Assembly: GCA_018105865.1 (NCBI GenBank)
Contig: CM030852.1
Coordinates: forward strand, 12,511,845 to 12,575,844
From: Metaphire vulgaris
Lineage: Eukaryota; Annelida; Clitellata; Crassiclitellata; Megascolecidae
Length of the DNA: 64,000 bases
Direction of reading: 5' to 3'
Below are positions 21,962-33,387 of the stretch, in pieces. The position numbers and the translations under genes were made by a program. Each line of letters starts with the position of its first letter. Within the stretch, counting starts at the first letter, position 1. The notes beneath the pieces are model-generated. The model ran no database searches. It was given only the letters and a program-made list of their open reading frames with translations, and was not told the DNA's origin.

Positions 21962-22148
21962 CAGTGGCGACTCTACCGGGGGGAGGAAGGGGACCCATGC
22001 CCCCTATTGAGTGCCTGGCCCCTCCAGTGCCCCCAGTTGGGACCCTATACTTAATGCTACATACATTAAACGGCAAATGGTTGGCCCCCCATGATTAGAA
22101 GTTGCCACCGCAACGGCCCCCACTTGCCAAATCCTAGAGCCGCCACTG
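21962..22148. mobile_element. hAT-type miniature element (CAGTGGCGGCT family), unit 1
   Basis: 187 bp, in the opposite orientation to the 16063 copy, flanked by a perfect 8-bp duplication GGTGTATG (21954-21961, 22149-22156). The unit 2 counterpart at 28655-28805 sits at the same site. The insertion therefore predates the unit duplication. Confidence 0.85.
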
Positions 22149-22215
22149 GGTGTATGCGCAATCACACGACTGATTCCATGCTAAGAGAGCCCGGTCCCTC
22201 CAGCAGGTTTTATTT

Positions 22216-22330
22216 CTGATAGTGAAGATCTGACCATGGATTGGGTTGATTGTGTAATATTGTCAGCTCTGGCCAGAAAGCGCCATAGAATGGATATGCC
22301 GAGAACGCCAATATGAGAACTGTATGAGCG
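22216..22330 (+). pseudogene. Mab-21 domain relic upstream of B1
   Basis: GAAGATCTGACCATGGATTGG and the following bases match the MDWVDCIYCQFWP...EWICRDRQY part of B1. They encode EDLTMDWVDC, a frameshift, then EWICRERQYENC. It is more diverged from B1 than B1 is from B2. It is followed by a segment also found after the relic at 28.9 kb and at 17.9 kb. Confidence 0.7.
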
Positions 22331-22378
22331 AAAGTGGCTTTCGACACATGGAAAATCTTACTACGCCACTTTAAATCG

Positions 22379-22379
22379 A

Positions 22380-22418
<39 letters not shown>

Positions 22419-22520
22419 TACTAATTGATTTTATTATTTTGTTAAATTTTTAATATAAATGAATCGATGGATGGAACATATTGGTTCACACAGGGCTGAT
22501 CCCTGTATTATTATTATTAT

Positions 22521-22615
<95 letters not shown>

Positions 22616-22617
22616 TC
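22379..22617. repeat. (TTA)n and (TAG)n microsatellites upstream of B1
   Basis: TTA occupies about 22379-22420 and TAG about 22511-22617. B2 has the same arrangement with different lengths (29033-29052 and 29137-29241). Between the second tract and the gene is an approximately 200-bp shared leader. Confidence 0.8.
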
Positions 22618-22874
22618 AGAGTTCTAATGGGAGCTTTGGTGCATAGGACTACTCTAATGACTTTTTTGGGATTCCTTATAGAGCGATCAACAGCTGTAAT
22701 ACAGTCAAGTATATCAACTCTGTTGGCAAACAACTCGATTCCACTTTTATTCTTATCGGTTTTACACCAATTTCTTTACGAGTCACATCCAAAACAGGAT
22801 ATTCGTGGACATAGTGCTCACCTCAAGGCGCCCGTGTGTCTTTTTTGCCGATAGTAGAAACGCTTCATTTAAGC

Positions 22875-24926
22875 ATGGCTGAAGAAATCAAAGAATTTTG
22901 CCGTCAAATGATTAATCGCCCATTCGAAGAAGAACATCTTTGGGTTGGTAGCTTCTTCGAACTTCCTCTAATGTATTTCTTACAAAACATCACTGACATT
23001 GACTCGATGAAATTTTTCACGCATATTTCTGTTCTGCCGTCAAGCGAAGATGATCAAAAGCAGAGAAATGGTTCTCAACATCCAATTGATCCAACTTACT
23101 TCTCAACAACTAGAGAGTTTTGGCCGAAGAGGAAAGAGCTGAGGATCGAGTCCAAGGTCAGCCATTCTGGATTCACGAAACTGATACCAATCGATGAAAA
23201 CCGAGATTTCAAACGCCAAGATATGACTAAAAAAGAAGATTCCGGAGCAGCTATGCCGATGGATTTAATTACCAAGAACGATTTGTATCAAATGTCGTCA
23301 AACCTGCTACATCAGAAGGATTTCTGTTTAGAAATTCTAAACTATGCTAATCTCTTTAAAGAGTTATTTGCTAATTTTGAAGATTTGAAAATGGATTGGG
23401 TCGACTGCATATATTGCCAGTTCTGGCCAGAAGAAACCAAAGAATGGATTTGTCGAGACCGCCAATATGGTTGGCCAACGCCTGACATGGTAAAAGCCAT
23501 CATCAACGACGGATGCTTTATGGTCAGTAAACCTCATCCGAATGACCCAGGTGATGATCAATTTCGATTCAGTTTCTCTAAGGCAGAATTGAATCTAATT
23601 CATAGCTGGAATTATGTTCAGAAGCACATATACCATATTCTACGCCTCATAAAAAAAGACGTAGTTAAGAAATGCGGTGGAAAAGATATTTGCGAGCTGA
23701 AAACATATCACTTTAAAACACTGATGTTCTGGTTTTGTGAGAAAAATCCTTCAGAATTCTGGGAAATCGATAAACTTGCGACTTCATTGAAGACCTTGCT
23801 TTGTACCATGATCGAATGGCTGATTGAGAAAGACTGTCGTAACTATTTCATTTCAAGCTTTAATCTCTGGGATTACTTGCCCCTCGACTGGGATTTTGAA
23901 AATGAGACACGGTGCATACTGTATGCATTGGAAAACATTCAAATGTATATGGACAAAACCGTAGGTTTGCTTGAGAAATTCAGCAATGTAGGAGATACTG
24001 AGATGCAGTTTTTCGTTCCAAACAAATTGGCTTTCATCATACAAATGAGGTTTTATCACGCACACATTTTGAATCCTTCTTTGCCTGGAAGACAAAAATA
24101 TTACCTCACGCACGCTCTTCATGAAAACGACTATGTATGTTCCAGATTTGCAAGTTTGTACGAAGCTCTATGCAGCCACAGTTTTGTTGTCTCTGAAAAA
24201 GTTGAAGGCAATATCAGAAAAGATATAGATGGAGAAATTCTGAATAATTTGAAAACAATTAGAGAGGCATCTTTCGATGGAATGACAGAATTGTGGATTT
24301 CACCCTGCGACAATGGACACGAATTCATTCAAAAGATTCTCAAAACCCGTCTTTGCTGCTATCAGCAAAATCGTGATTTGAAACAGTGCCCCAATGACGA
24401 CATATTAATGGCAAAAGCCATGCCTATGTTACAGTTGTTGACTGAACATCTGAATGATCAGATTGATAATCCATTTTTGATGGTTTCATACGCATACGAG
24501 GCTAACTTTCATTACACAGGATTCGTGGATTGTCCTGATTTCAAGAGGCATTGTCAAGAGGCACTCAAATTATGCGAAGAGGGACTGAAGCTTTGCAATG
24601 ACCTCTTTAACAGGAGGGCGACATTTTGGATCGCAGTCACTCCAGAATTGCTACCAGTAATATTAACGAAGAAATGGCTGAATATTTTTGATAAACACAT
24701 CGCTGCTGCGGTAAAGTTCTACTTCAGCTCCACAGAAGAATTTGATGACTTTGTCATTCATTTTAGCCCTGAACATATTTTTAAATATGTGAGATTGCAA
24801 TGCATGAGAATTCTGGGTCATGCTTTTGATGACGAGAAGGAGGTGGATAATGTGAGAAATTATAATAATGAGCCGTATCCAACCACGGAAATATTATGTA
24901 TGGCTCTTATCAACAGTCGGAGTTAG
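22875..24926 (+). CDS. Family B copy B1: Mab-21 domain / cGAS-like nucleotidyltransferase homologue, 683 aa
   Basis: A single long frame begins at ATG 22875; the upstream in-frame extension has no ATG and overlaps a likely splice acceptor (TCTTTTTTGCCGATAG). Residues 20-345 match the Mab-21 fold: G25-S26 with E29, D41-I-D43 (TDIDSMKF), D174 in MDWVDCIYCQFWP, then EWICRDRQYGWP, NDGCFMVSKPHP, FRFSFSKAELNLIHSWNYVQKH and the HFKTLMFWFCEKNPSEFW helix. These fit the GS, D/E-x-D and third acidic residue of cGAS-like receptors, so cyclic-dinucleotide synthesis is possible but unproven; many Mab-21 proteins are inactive. Residues 346-683 are a helical-looking extension with no domain I recognise. The protein is cytosolic by appearance, with no signal peptide. 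Its closest relative is B2. Confidence 0.88.
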   Translation: MAEEIKEFCRQMINRPFEEEHLWVGSFFELPLMYFLQNITDIDSMKFFTHISVLPSSEDDQKQRNGSQHPIDPTYFSTTREFWPKRKELRIESKVSHSGFTKLIPIDENRDFKRQDMTKKEDSGAAMPMDLITKNDLYQMSSNLLHQKDFCLEILNYANLFKELFANFEDLKMDWVDCIYCQFWPEETKEWICRDRQYGWPTPDMVKAIINDGCFMVSKPHPNDPGDDQFRFSFSKAELNLIHSWNYVQKHIYHILRLIKKDVVKKCGGKDICELKTYHFKTLMFWFCEKNPSEFWEIDKLATSLKTLLCTMIEWLIEKDCRNYFISSFNLWDYLPLDWDFENETRCILYALENIQMYMDKTVGLLEKFSNVGDTEMQFFVPNKLAFIIQMRFYHAHILNPSLPGRQKYYLTHALHENDYVCSRFASLYEALCSHSFVVSEKVEGNIRKDIDGEILNNLKTIREASFDGMTELWISPCDNGHEFIQKILKTRLCCYQQNRDLKQCPNDDILMAKAMPMLQLLTEHLNDQIDNPFLMVSYAYEANFHYTGFVDCPDFKRHCQEALKLCEEGLKLCNDLFNRRATFWIAVTPELLPVILTKKWLNIFDKHIAAAVKFYFSSTEEFDDFVIHFSPEHIFKYVRLQCMRILGHAFDDEKEVDNVRNYNNEPYPTTEILCMALINSRS

Positions 24927-25082
24927 AAACATGTCGTCATATTCAAGAACATCGGGAGCTCTGAGATTTGACGCAATCACATGCTTATTATATCCTCTAG
25001 TATTTTGAAATGATTAGTTATTGTAGATCTACTAGTGCATATGCTGACAACTGACAAATATTTTGTACTAACATACTGTCAC

Positions 25083-25234
25083 CAGTGGAGTATTTAGGAT
25101 TTTGGTAAGGGGGGCAGACACTTTCGACCTGACAAGTTACAACTTTGGAAAAAAGTTGACGACCTTTTTTTACTTGACATCAAGACCAAAGGGGGGGCCA
25201 TGGCCCAAATGGCCCAATGGTAAATACGCCACTG
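25083..25234. mobile_element. 152-bp hAT-type element, B1 unit only
   Basis: Ends CAGTGGAGTATTTAGG and TAAATACGCCACTG are flanked by the 8-bp duplication ACTGTCAC (25075-25082, 25235-25242). The B2 flank at about 31700 reads straight through the empty site (ATTGTCACGATCC). Insertion therefore followed the B1/B2 duplication. Confidence 0.85.
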
Positions 25235-25545
25235 ACTGTCACGATCCAATTAAATAATCTGTAATGTTTATGCTAATGTTAGCATAAACTACCACGGTTA
25301 ATGACCTGCCTCTCAATAGCTACACTATTTTAATGCTAAAAGCCTTAAGAGTTATTTCCGGCGAAATAGGCAGTTGCCGTTGGCAAATGAGAAAACGGGT
25401 CCTGATTCCCGGCGGATGTTTACAGTAAGTACGTCAAGACGGATTCGTATAGCGTTTGCTACTCTCTGTGGCTATAAGTGCATTTATGTGGCTATAAGTA
25501 CATCTCAAGACGCATTTGTTTAGCATTTCGTTTCCTGTACAGCGC

Positions 25546-25728
25546 CAGGGGCGTAGCCAGGAATTTGACTTGGGAGGGTATAAATAGTTTGGGCGGGTAT
25601 AAATCTGAACTACAACTCACATAAACCATATAAAACACATATAACCACATGTATATCACATAATAAACTTCAAGGTAGGCTGATTTTTTGGGGGGTATAT
25701 ACCGATATACCCCGTCGCTACGCCCCTG
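25546..25728. mobile_element. 183-bp hAT-type element (CAGGGGCGTAGCC family) in the B1 flank
   Basis: Ends CAGGGGCGTAGCC and CGCTACGCCCCTG carry the 8-bp duplication TACAGCGC (25538-25545, 25729-25736). The same insertion, more mutated, is at 32048-32235 in the B2 flank. A relative is at 14850-15012. The target is a LINE 3' tail. Confidence 0.85.
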
Positions 25729-25786
25729 TACAGCGCCTTTGACTTAGCCATCTAGCTATGTTACTGCGCTTAAGAAATTGTCAATT

Positions 25787-25788
<2 letters not shown>

Positions 25789-25851
<63 letters not shown>

Positions 25852-25874
25852 CATAATCATAATAATAATAATAA
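25789..25874. repeat. (TAA)n tract after a LINE-type tail
   Basis: GCGCTTAAGAAATTGTCAA precedes the tract, as at 32280 in unit 2 and, with variation, at 8.66 and 14.13 kb. The tract looks like an expanded retrotransposon tail. Confidence 0.7.
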
Positions 25875-26785
25875 GTGTGTCTGTAGACTGTAGGTATATT
25901 CATACGAATATTTGAATGAACAATACACCTAGGCCTGAAGCATGTATCACATTGCACCCCGTTGCGGCACACTTGTATAATTACAGCGGTTCTCACACAG
26001 GGCAGTCCCTACTGAACCACTTTAAACCTTGTTATGTTATATTATTATTATTAATATTATTATTATATTATTATTATATTATTATTATTACTTAACGACA
26101 AATAGACATAAACAGCGACGTAGCTAGCCATGGGCAGGATTTTCGGTTGGGGTCGTGAGAGGGCTGAAGCCCAAGATTCACTCCCCTTTTTCCTTTTGAG
26201 CCCGCAACGCCAATTGGACTTGAATTCATTAGGGGCTAATTTCAGTTTTGGGGGACTTGAGCCCCCAAGCCCATTCTTATCTACCTCCCTGGACATAAAT
26301 GACAATAATTATGCACTTATATAGCACCAGTTCTAATACCCAAGAGTATCAATCGATGTAATTAAAATCCATCCGCGAAAGATCAGGTCATTCCAGAGAT
26401 CAGTCAGAGGGAGAGATTAAGACCGACTGTGGAGGAAAAGGTAATTGAAAGAGATGTTTTTGAGTCTGGATCTGAAACTGAATCTGAAACATACGGTAGT
26501 TGTCTCTGCGAATGTGACATAAAACAATATAAGCCAAACAGTAACGCCTCTGTAACTCGGCCTATTGTGTAATAATAGCAATACAAGGGCCTAGAAGGCA
26601 GGATTCTGAAATCTGATCGTTAGAAATGTTTAATATTGTTTCGCCATCTAGCGAATTGGATGAACACGATTTCTCGTTAATGGCACTGAGGCGCATCCGC
26701 CCTGGTCACGTGCTCTGTGAAAGTTTGAGCGTTTTGACTGAACTGCATGCCTTCACCATCAATACTCGCAACAAAGCGTTGTAAT

Positions 26786-26856
26786 GCGTGAGTGGTATAG
26801 CGGTAGCATAGTTGCCTTCCAAGCAATTGACCCGGGTTCGACTCCCGGCTCACGCA
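26786..26856 (+). tRNA. tRNA-Gly-TCC: tRNA-Gly (anticodon UCC), copy 2
   Basis: Identical over 71 nt to the copies at 19728 and 33388, with the same cloverleaf, A and B boxes and a downstream TTTT. It lies about 1.86 kb past the B1 stop. Confidence 0.93.
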
Positions 26857-26859
26857 TTG

Positions 26860-28654
26860 TTTTAACAATGTTCCGCAAACCCATAGTTTTCAAATAATCC
26901 CGTTCTTAGAATAAATAGAAATAATATTGTGGCCTATGATGTGCTTCATTTAAAAATCTTATTTTTAATTAAAATTAAAATTTAATAATATTAAATGCAG
27001 CATAAGGAGTAGGCCTATGTTCTGTGGAATACTCTATACGTTTCAAACGTTTCAATGATATTGTGCATGGCTCTAGAATGATTTAAACGACGTCTTCAAA
27101 AACTGTCCACAATTTGTCTTCTATAATGCTACACGCTCGTTATAAGAGAAGATAAGCGTTGACGTCCAACAAAATTCTTTTATCTTTACTCTCCTGTTCT
27201 CTTGCACTAGTAATTAACATCTGCCAGACTTTCGATTGTTTACCAGATATGCGCAGATACTACACATATTTAAAGGTTCACGAGGGGGATTTGCCCTTTA
27301 CCCGGAAATTTCAAATCGCCCCGGAAATTTATCGCATGCTACCTCAACTAAAAGCAGCCCTCTAGCTGACTTCCCCCGGCCTTGTCAGTTTCCCCCGGAG
27401 TCCAGGAGTCTAGATTAGACACTGGATTAGGTAACTGAATTTTGGGTGTCGGGTTCTTGTTAAGCACATGGCGCAATTATAGCTGGACACGGTCTGTGAG
27501 TAATACACCATTTTCTAAATTGGACCCCGCACGTCGCTCGCTGTCTCGGGCCTCGCATACTTTAAGTCCGGGCCTGTGGTCAATAAATTGCAAATGACTT
27601 ATTAAATCCTACAGGGTGCTTAACATATGTCAACGTTCAAGAGTCAAATGCAAATTGCAACTTTGATAGCATCATAAAAATAGTCAATAAAGCTTTTATC
27701 CTACAATCGATGCATATACATTATACAAGCATGACATCTAAGTGCTGCCACTTTAACGTGTTTAATTGCAATCTTAAGCTGATGAGACTTTTATCCTACA
27801 ATCGATGCATGTAAAAACATGCCTTCTAAGTACTGCCACTTTGACATGCTTAATTGCAATCTTAGGCTGAAGAGTTCACCGATAAAAGGCTTGTTTAAAA
27901 TATGTGGTTTATACCGGAATCCCAAGTAGGCTTAGGCCTATGTGTCAATATTATAAATGATCAATGCGGTCCTTCAGAGATTTCAAATAAGTCTGAGACT
28001 TTCAATAAGTCTCGCAATTTCACAGTTTAAACATTTTACGTAAATGTATGCAAAGATTTAATAAATAAATTCTATTCGCCAACAAGAAAGAATAGTTTGC
28101 TGTAAAGGTGAGAAATTCTGCTAATTATCTAGTACGAATTATTTAGACATGCATCTCTACATACTGTAGCTAATTTGGCAGAGAGGAAGGTTAGCATAAG
28201 CTGCGCCATCATCCTAAGGAACATGGATTATATATCTCGATGATTCACTTGGCAATTCACGTATAGTGGACATCAGGTCCTACGCACAGATTTTCAGGCT
28301 GATACTATAACTATCAAGTCAATAATTTCAATGCCTTTATTGACATGAAATTGGAATACAAATCATGGCACGAATCTGTTGTTCTTCAAAGCAATTCTGC
28401 TTAAAGAAAAATTTCACAGAGACCAACAAACAGATGCTTCACGCAATGTTCTACTTTCTACAGTAGTGGTTATCAGACCATTTTGCTGCACGACCCACTT
28501 TTGGAATTCAAATATATGCGGCCTGCCTGTTAAATTAAGTAGTCATCGGCGCAGTGCATGGGAAATGTGACAGACAAAAAAGGTCGTCAAGCACGGAGTT
28601 CTTGGCAGTCACATCACACCTACCGCACCCCAAACAATTTCACAAAGGTGTATG
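26860..28654. other. B-unit spacer (unit 1), no gene seen
   Basis: Counterpart of 19.8-21.96 kb but without the 351-bp hAT element. It holds the CCCCGGAAATTT repeat (27280-27405) and the tandem duplication near 27690-27870. Confidence 0.5.
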
Positions 28655-28805
28655 CAGTGGCGACTCTAAAGGAAGGGGACCCATGCCCCTATTGAGTGCC
28701 TGGCCCCTCCAAATGCTACATACATTAAACGGCAAATGGTTGGCCCCCATGATGCGAAGTTGCCACCGCAACGCCCCCACTTGCCAAATCCTAGAGCCGC
28801 CACTG
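28655..28805. mobile_element. hAT-type miniature element (CAGTGGCGGCT family), unit 2, internally deleted
   Basis: Same site as the unit 1 copy at 21962, with left duplication GGTGTATG at 28647-28654 and right GTGTATG (one G lost). It is 36 bp shorter than its sister. Confidence 0.8.
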
Positions 28806-28861
28806 GTGTATGCGCAATCACACGACTGATTCCATGCTAAGAGAGCCCGGTCCCTCCAGCA

Positions 28862-28990
28862 GGTTTTATTTCTGATAGTGAAGATCTGACCATGGATTGG
28901 GTTGATTGTGTATATTGTCAGCTCTGGCAAGAAAACGCCATAGAATGGATATGCCGAGAACGCCAATATGAGAACTGTATGAGCGAAAGT
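28862..28990 (+). pseudogene. Mab-21 domain relic upstream of B2
   Basis: Encodes EDLTMDWVDCVYCQLW and EWICRERQYENCMSE in one open frame. This is homologous to residues 169-198 of B1 but clearly from a different paralogue. It lacks the one-base insertion seen in the sister relic at 22216. No other parts of the gene are nearby. Confidence 0.7.
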
Positions 28991-29136
28991 GGCTTTCGCA
29001 CATGGAAAATCTTACTACGCCACTTTAAATCGAATTATTATTATTATTATTTACTAATTGATTTTATTATTTTGTTAATTTTTTTTGTAAATGAATCGAT
29101 GGATGGAACATATTGGTTCACACAGGGCTGATCCCT

Positions 29137-29241
<105 letters not shown>

Positions 29242-29500
29242 TCAGAGTTCTAATGGGAGCTTTGGTGCATAGGACTACTCTAATGACTTTTTTGGGATTC
29301 CTTATAGAGCGATCAACAGCTGTAATACAGTCAAGTATATCAACTCTGTTGGCAAACAACTCGATTCCACTTTTTCTCTTATCGGTTTTACACCAATTTC
29401 TTTACGAGTCACATCCAAAATAGGATATTCGTGGACATAGTGCTCACCTCAAGGCGCCCGTGTGTCTTTTTTGCCGATAGTAGAAACGCTTCATTTAAGC

Positions 29501-31552
29501 ATGGCTGAAGAAATCAAAGAATTTTGCCGTCAAATGATTAATCGCCCATTCGAAGAAGAACATCTTTGGGTTGGTAGCTTCTTCGAACTTCCTCTAATGT
29601 ATTTCTTAGAAAACATCACTGACATTGACTCGATGAAATTTTACACGCATATTTCTGTTCTGCCGTCAAGCGAAGATGATCAAAAGCAGAGACATGTTTC
29701 TCAACATCCAATTGATCCAACTTACTTCTCAACAACTAGAGAGTTTTGGCCGAAGAGAAAAGAGCTGAGGATCGAGTCCAAGGTCAGTCATTCTGGATTC
29801 ACGAAACTGATACCAATCGATGAAAACCGAGATTTCAAACGTCAAGATATGACTAAAAAAGAAGATCCCGGACCAGCTATGCCGATGGATTTAATTACCA
29901 AGAACGATTTGTGTCAAATGTCGTCAAACTTGCTACATCAGAAGGATTCCTGTTTAGAAATTTTAAACTATGCTAAACTCTTTAAAGAGTTATTTGCTAA
30001 TTTTGAAGATTTGAAAATGGATTGGGTCGACTGCATATATTGCCAGTTCTGGCCAGAAGAAACCAAAGAATGGATTTGTCGAGACCGCCAATATGGTTGG
30101 CCAACGCCTGACATGGTAAAAGCCATCATCAACGACGGATGCTTTATGGTCAGTAAACCTCATCCGAATGACCCAGGTGATGATCAATTTCGATTCAGTT
30201 TCTCTAAGGCAGAATTGAATCTAATTCATAGCTGGAATTATGTTCAGAAGCACATATACCATATTCTACGCCTCATAAAAAAAGACGTAGTTAAGAAATG
30301 CGGTGGAAAAGATATTTGCGAGCTGAAAACATATCACTTTAAAACACTGATGTTCTGGTTTTGTGAGAAAAATCCTTCAGAATTCTGGGAAATCGACAAT
30401 CTTGCGACTTCATTGAAGACCTTGCTTTGTACCATGATCGAATGGCTGATTGAGAAAGACTGTCGTAACTATTTCATTTCAAGCTTTAATCTCTGGGATT
30501 ACTTGCCCCTCGACTGGGATTTTGAAAATGAGACACGGTGCATACTGTATGCATTGGAAAACATTCAAATGTATATGGACAAAACCGTAGGTTTGCTTGA
30601 GAAATTCAGCAATGTAGGAGATACTGAGATGCAATTTTTCGTTCCAAACAAATTGGCTTTCATCATACAAATGAGGTTTTATCACGCACACATTTTGAAT
30701 CCTTCTTTGCCTGGAAGACAAAAATATTACCTCACGCACGCTCTTCATGAAAACGACTATGTATGTTCCAGATTTGCAAGTTTGTACGAAGCTCTATGCA
30801 GCCACAGTTTTGTTGTCTCTGAAAAAGTTGAAGGCAATATCAGAAAAGATATAGATGGAGAAATTCTGAATAATTTGAAAACAATTAGAGAGGCATCTTT
30901 CGATGGAATGACAGAATTGTGGATTTCACCCTGCGACAATGGACACGAATTCATTCAAAAGATTCTCAAAACCCGTCTTTGCTGCTATCAGCAAAATCGT
31001 GATTTGAAACAGTGCCCCAATGACGACATATTAATGGCAAAAGCCATGCCTATGTTACAGTTGTTGACTGAACATCTGAATGATCAGATTGATAATCCAT
31101 TTTTGATGGTTTCATACGCATACGAGGCTAACTTTCATTACACAGGATTCGTGGATTGTCCTGATTTCAAGAGGCATTGTCAAGAGGCACTCAAATTATG
31201 CGAAGAGGGACTGAAGCTTTGCAATGACCTCTTTAACAGGAGGGCGACATTTTGGATCGCAGTCACTGCAGAATTGCTACCAGTAATATTGACCAAGAAA
31301 TGGCTGAATATTTTTGATAAACACATCGCTGCTGCGGTAAAGTTCTACTTCAGCTCCACAGAAGAATTTGATGACTTTGTCATTCATTTTAGCCCTGAAC
31401 ATATTTTTAAATATGTGAGATTGCAATGCATGAGAATTCTGGGTCATGCTTTTGATGACGAGAAGGAGGTGGATAATGTGAGAAATTATAATAATGAGCC
31501 GTATCCAACCACGGAAATATTATGTATGGCTCTTATCAACAGCCGGAGTTAG
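29501..31552 (+). CDS. Family B copy B2: Mab-21 domain / cGAS-like nucleotidyltransferase homologue, 683 aa
   Basis: Same length and start context as B1 (ATTTAAGC then ATG). It keeps G25-S26, D41-I-D43 and D174 and the whole Mab-21 core and C-terminal extension. Against B1 I count about nine amino-acid changes in the first 160 residues (for example Q37E, F48Y, S123P, Y139C, N159K). There are only two in the remaining 520: K300N and one P to A change in the VT(P/A)ELL segment. Silent changes follow the same pattern. An AATAAA at 31719-31724 follows the stop by about 170 nt. Both copies appear functional, and the possible activity is as described for B1. Confidence 0.88.
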   Translation: MAEEIKEFCRQMINRPFEEEHLWVGSFFELPLMYFLENITDIDSMKFYTHISVLPSSEDDQKQRHVSQHPIDPTYFSTTREFWPKRKELRIESKVSHSGFTKLIPIDENRDFKRQDMTKKEDPGPAMPMDLITKNDLCQMSSNLLHQKDSCLEILNYAKLFKELFANFEDLKMDWVDCIYCQFWPEETKEWICRDRQYGWPTPDMVKAIINDGCFMVSKPHPNDPGDDQFRFSFSKAELNLIHSWNYVQKHIYHILRLIKKDVVKKCGGKDICELKTYHFKTLMFWFCEKNPSEFWEIDNLATSLKTLLCTMIEWLIEKDCRNYFISSFNLWDYLPLDWDFENETRCILYALENIQMYMDKTVGLLEKFSNVGDTEMQFFVPNKLAFIIQMRFYHAHILNPSLPGRQKYYLTHALHENDYVCSRFASLYEALCSHSFVVSEKVEGNIRKDIDGEILNNLKTIREASFDGMTELWISPCDNGHEFIQKILKTRLCCYQQNRDLKQCPNDDILMAKAMPMLQLLTEHLNDQIDNPFLMVSYAYEANFHYTGFVDCPDFKRHCQEALKLCEEGLKLCNDLFNRRATFWIAVTAELLPVILTKKWLNIFDKHIAAAVKFYFSSTEEFDDFVIHFSPEHIFKYVRLQCMRILGHAFDDEKEVDNVRNYNNEPYPTTEILCMALINSRS

Positions 31553-31718
31553 AAACATGTCGTCATATTCAAGAACATCGTGAGCCGTGAGATTTGACGC
31601 AATACCATGCTTATTATATCCTCTAGTATTTTGAAATGATTAGTTAGTGTAGATCTACTAGTGCATATGCTGACAATTGGCAAATATTTTGTACTAACAT
31701 ATTGTCACGATCCAATTA

Positions 31719-31724
31719 AATAAA
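31719..31724 (+). promoter_or_regulatory. Poly(A) signal of B2
   Basis: AATAAA within CAATTAAATAAACTG. The B1 counterpart reads AAATAATC, so the two genes may differ in 3'-end processing. Confidence 0.5.
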
Positions 31725-32294
31725 CTGTAATGTTTATGCTAATGTTAGCAATAATCAAGGTTCAGTGTGAGTGATTAATGACTGGCAGGCAGACCGCTGG
31801 ACGAACTACCACGGTTAATGACTTGCCTCTCAATAGCTAAACTATTTTAATGCTAAAAGTCTTAAGAGTTATTTCCGGCGAATTAGGCAGTTGCAATTGG
31901 CCAATGAGAAAACGGGTCCTGATTCCCGGCGGCTGTTTACAGTAAGTAGGCTACGTCAAGACGGATTCGTAAAGCGTTTGCTACTCTCTGTGGCTATAAG
32001 TGCATCTTAAGACGCATTTGTTTAACATTTCGTTTCCTGTACAGCTCAAGGGGCGTAGCCAGGAATTTGACTTGGGAGGGTATAAATATTTTGGGCGGGT
32101 ATAAATCTGAACTATAACCCACATAAACCATATAAACCCCATATAACCACATGTAAATCACATAAAAAACTTTAAGGTAGACTGATTTTTTTGGGCGTAT
32201 ATACCGATATACCCCCCTCCGTCGCTACGCTCCTGTACAGCGCCTTTGACTTTAGCCAACTAGCTATGTTACTGCGCTTAAGAAATTGTCAACT

Positions 32295-32363
<69 letters not shown>

Positions 32364-33387
32364 TAATAATAATAATAATAATAAGACAAGACTTCTGCTG
32401 TCAAGTCCGATTAGCAGATCTTCTTTCATGAAAGCAATAATAATAATTTATTGAATTTAATAATAATAATAATAACGTAAATAATAGAAAAAATAATAAT
32501 AAGTGCGTCTGTAGACTGTAGGTATATTCATACGCACATTTGAATGAACAATACACCTAGGCCTAAAGCATGTATCACATTGCGCCCCGTTACGGCACAC
32601 TTGTATAATTACAGTGGTTCTCACACAGGGCGGTCCCTACTGAACCACTTTAAACCTTGTTATATTATATTATTATATTATTAATATTACTTAACGACGA
32701 ATAGACATAAACAGCGAAGTAGCTAGCCATGGGCAGGATTTTAGGTTGGGGTCGAGGGAGGGCTGAAGCCCAAGATTCACTCCCCTTTTTCCTTTTGAGC
32801 ACGTAACGCCATTTGAGTTTAAATTCATTGGGGGGCTAACTTCAGGTTTGGGGGTCTTGAGCCCCCAAGCCCATTCTTAGCTACGTCCCTGGACATAAAT
32901 GATAATAATTATGCACTTATATAGCACCAGTTCTAATACCCAAGAGTATCAATCGACGTAATTAAAATCCATCCGCGAAAGACCAGGTCATTCCAGAGAT
33001 CAGTCAGAGGGAGAGATTAAGACCGACTGTGGAGGAAAAGGTAATTGAAAGAGATGTTTTTTTGAGTCTGGATCTGAAACTGAATCTGAAACATACGGTA
33101 GTTGTCTCTGCGAATGTGACATAAAACAATATAAGCCAAACAGTAACGCCTCCGTAACTCGGCCTATTGTGTAATAATAGCAATACAAGGGCCTAGAAGG
33201 CAGGATTCTGAAATCTGATCGTTAGAAATGTTTAATATTGTTTCGCCATCTAGCGAATTGGATGAACACGATTTCTCGTTAATGGTACAGAAGCACATCC
33301 GCCTTGCTCACGTGCTCTGTGAAAGTTTGACCGTTTTGACTGAACTTTATGCCATCACCATGATTACTCGCAACCGAACGTTAAAAT
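31725..33387. other. B2 3' flank, no gene seen
   Basis: Matches the B1 flank. It includes the CAGGGGCGTAGCC-family hAT copy (32048-32235; left end mutated to AAGGGGCG), a (TAA)n tract at about 32297-32384 and the pre-tRNA sequence. A 60-bp stretch around 31750-31800 is absent from B1. Confidence 0.5.

Larger units (their letters stand above)
24927..26600. other. B1 3' flank, no gene seen
   Basis: The B2 3' flank matches across this stretch. The B1 poly(A) candidate is degraded (AATTAAATAATC at 25249-25260), whereas B2 has AATAAA. It contains two hAT-type elements, a (TAA)n tract and, at 26.31-26.46 kb, a repeat also seen at 32.91 and 35.13 kb (TATAGCACCAGTTCTAATAC). Confidence 0.5.

Noticed and set aside
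22836..22874. Start of B1 at 22836 (and of B2 at 29462), 13 codons upstream of the chosen ATG.
   Set aside because: The codon is GTG, and the segment looks like the end of an intron (polypyrimidine then AG). The ATG after ATTTAAGC is used.
23364..24328. Minus-strand frames inside B1 (and B2).
   Set aside because: Shadows of the Mab-21 coding strand with no own homology.
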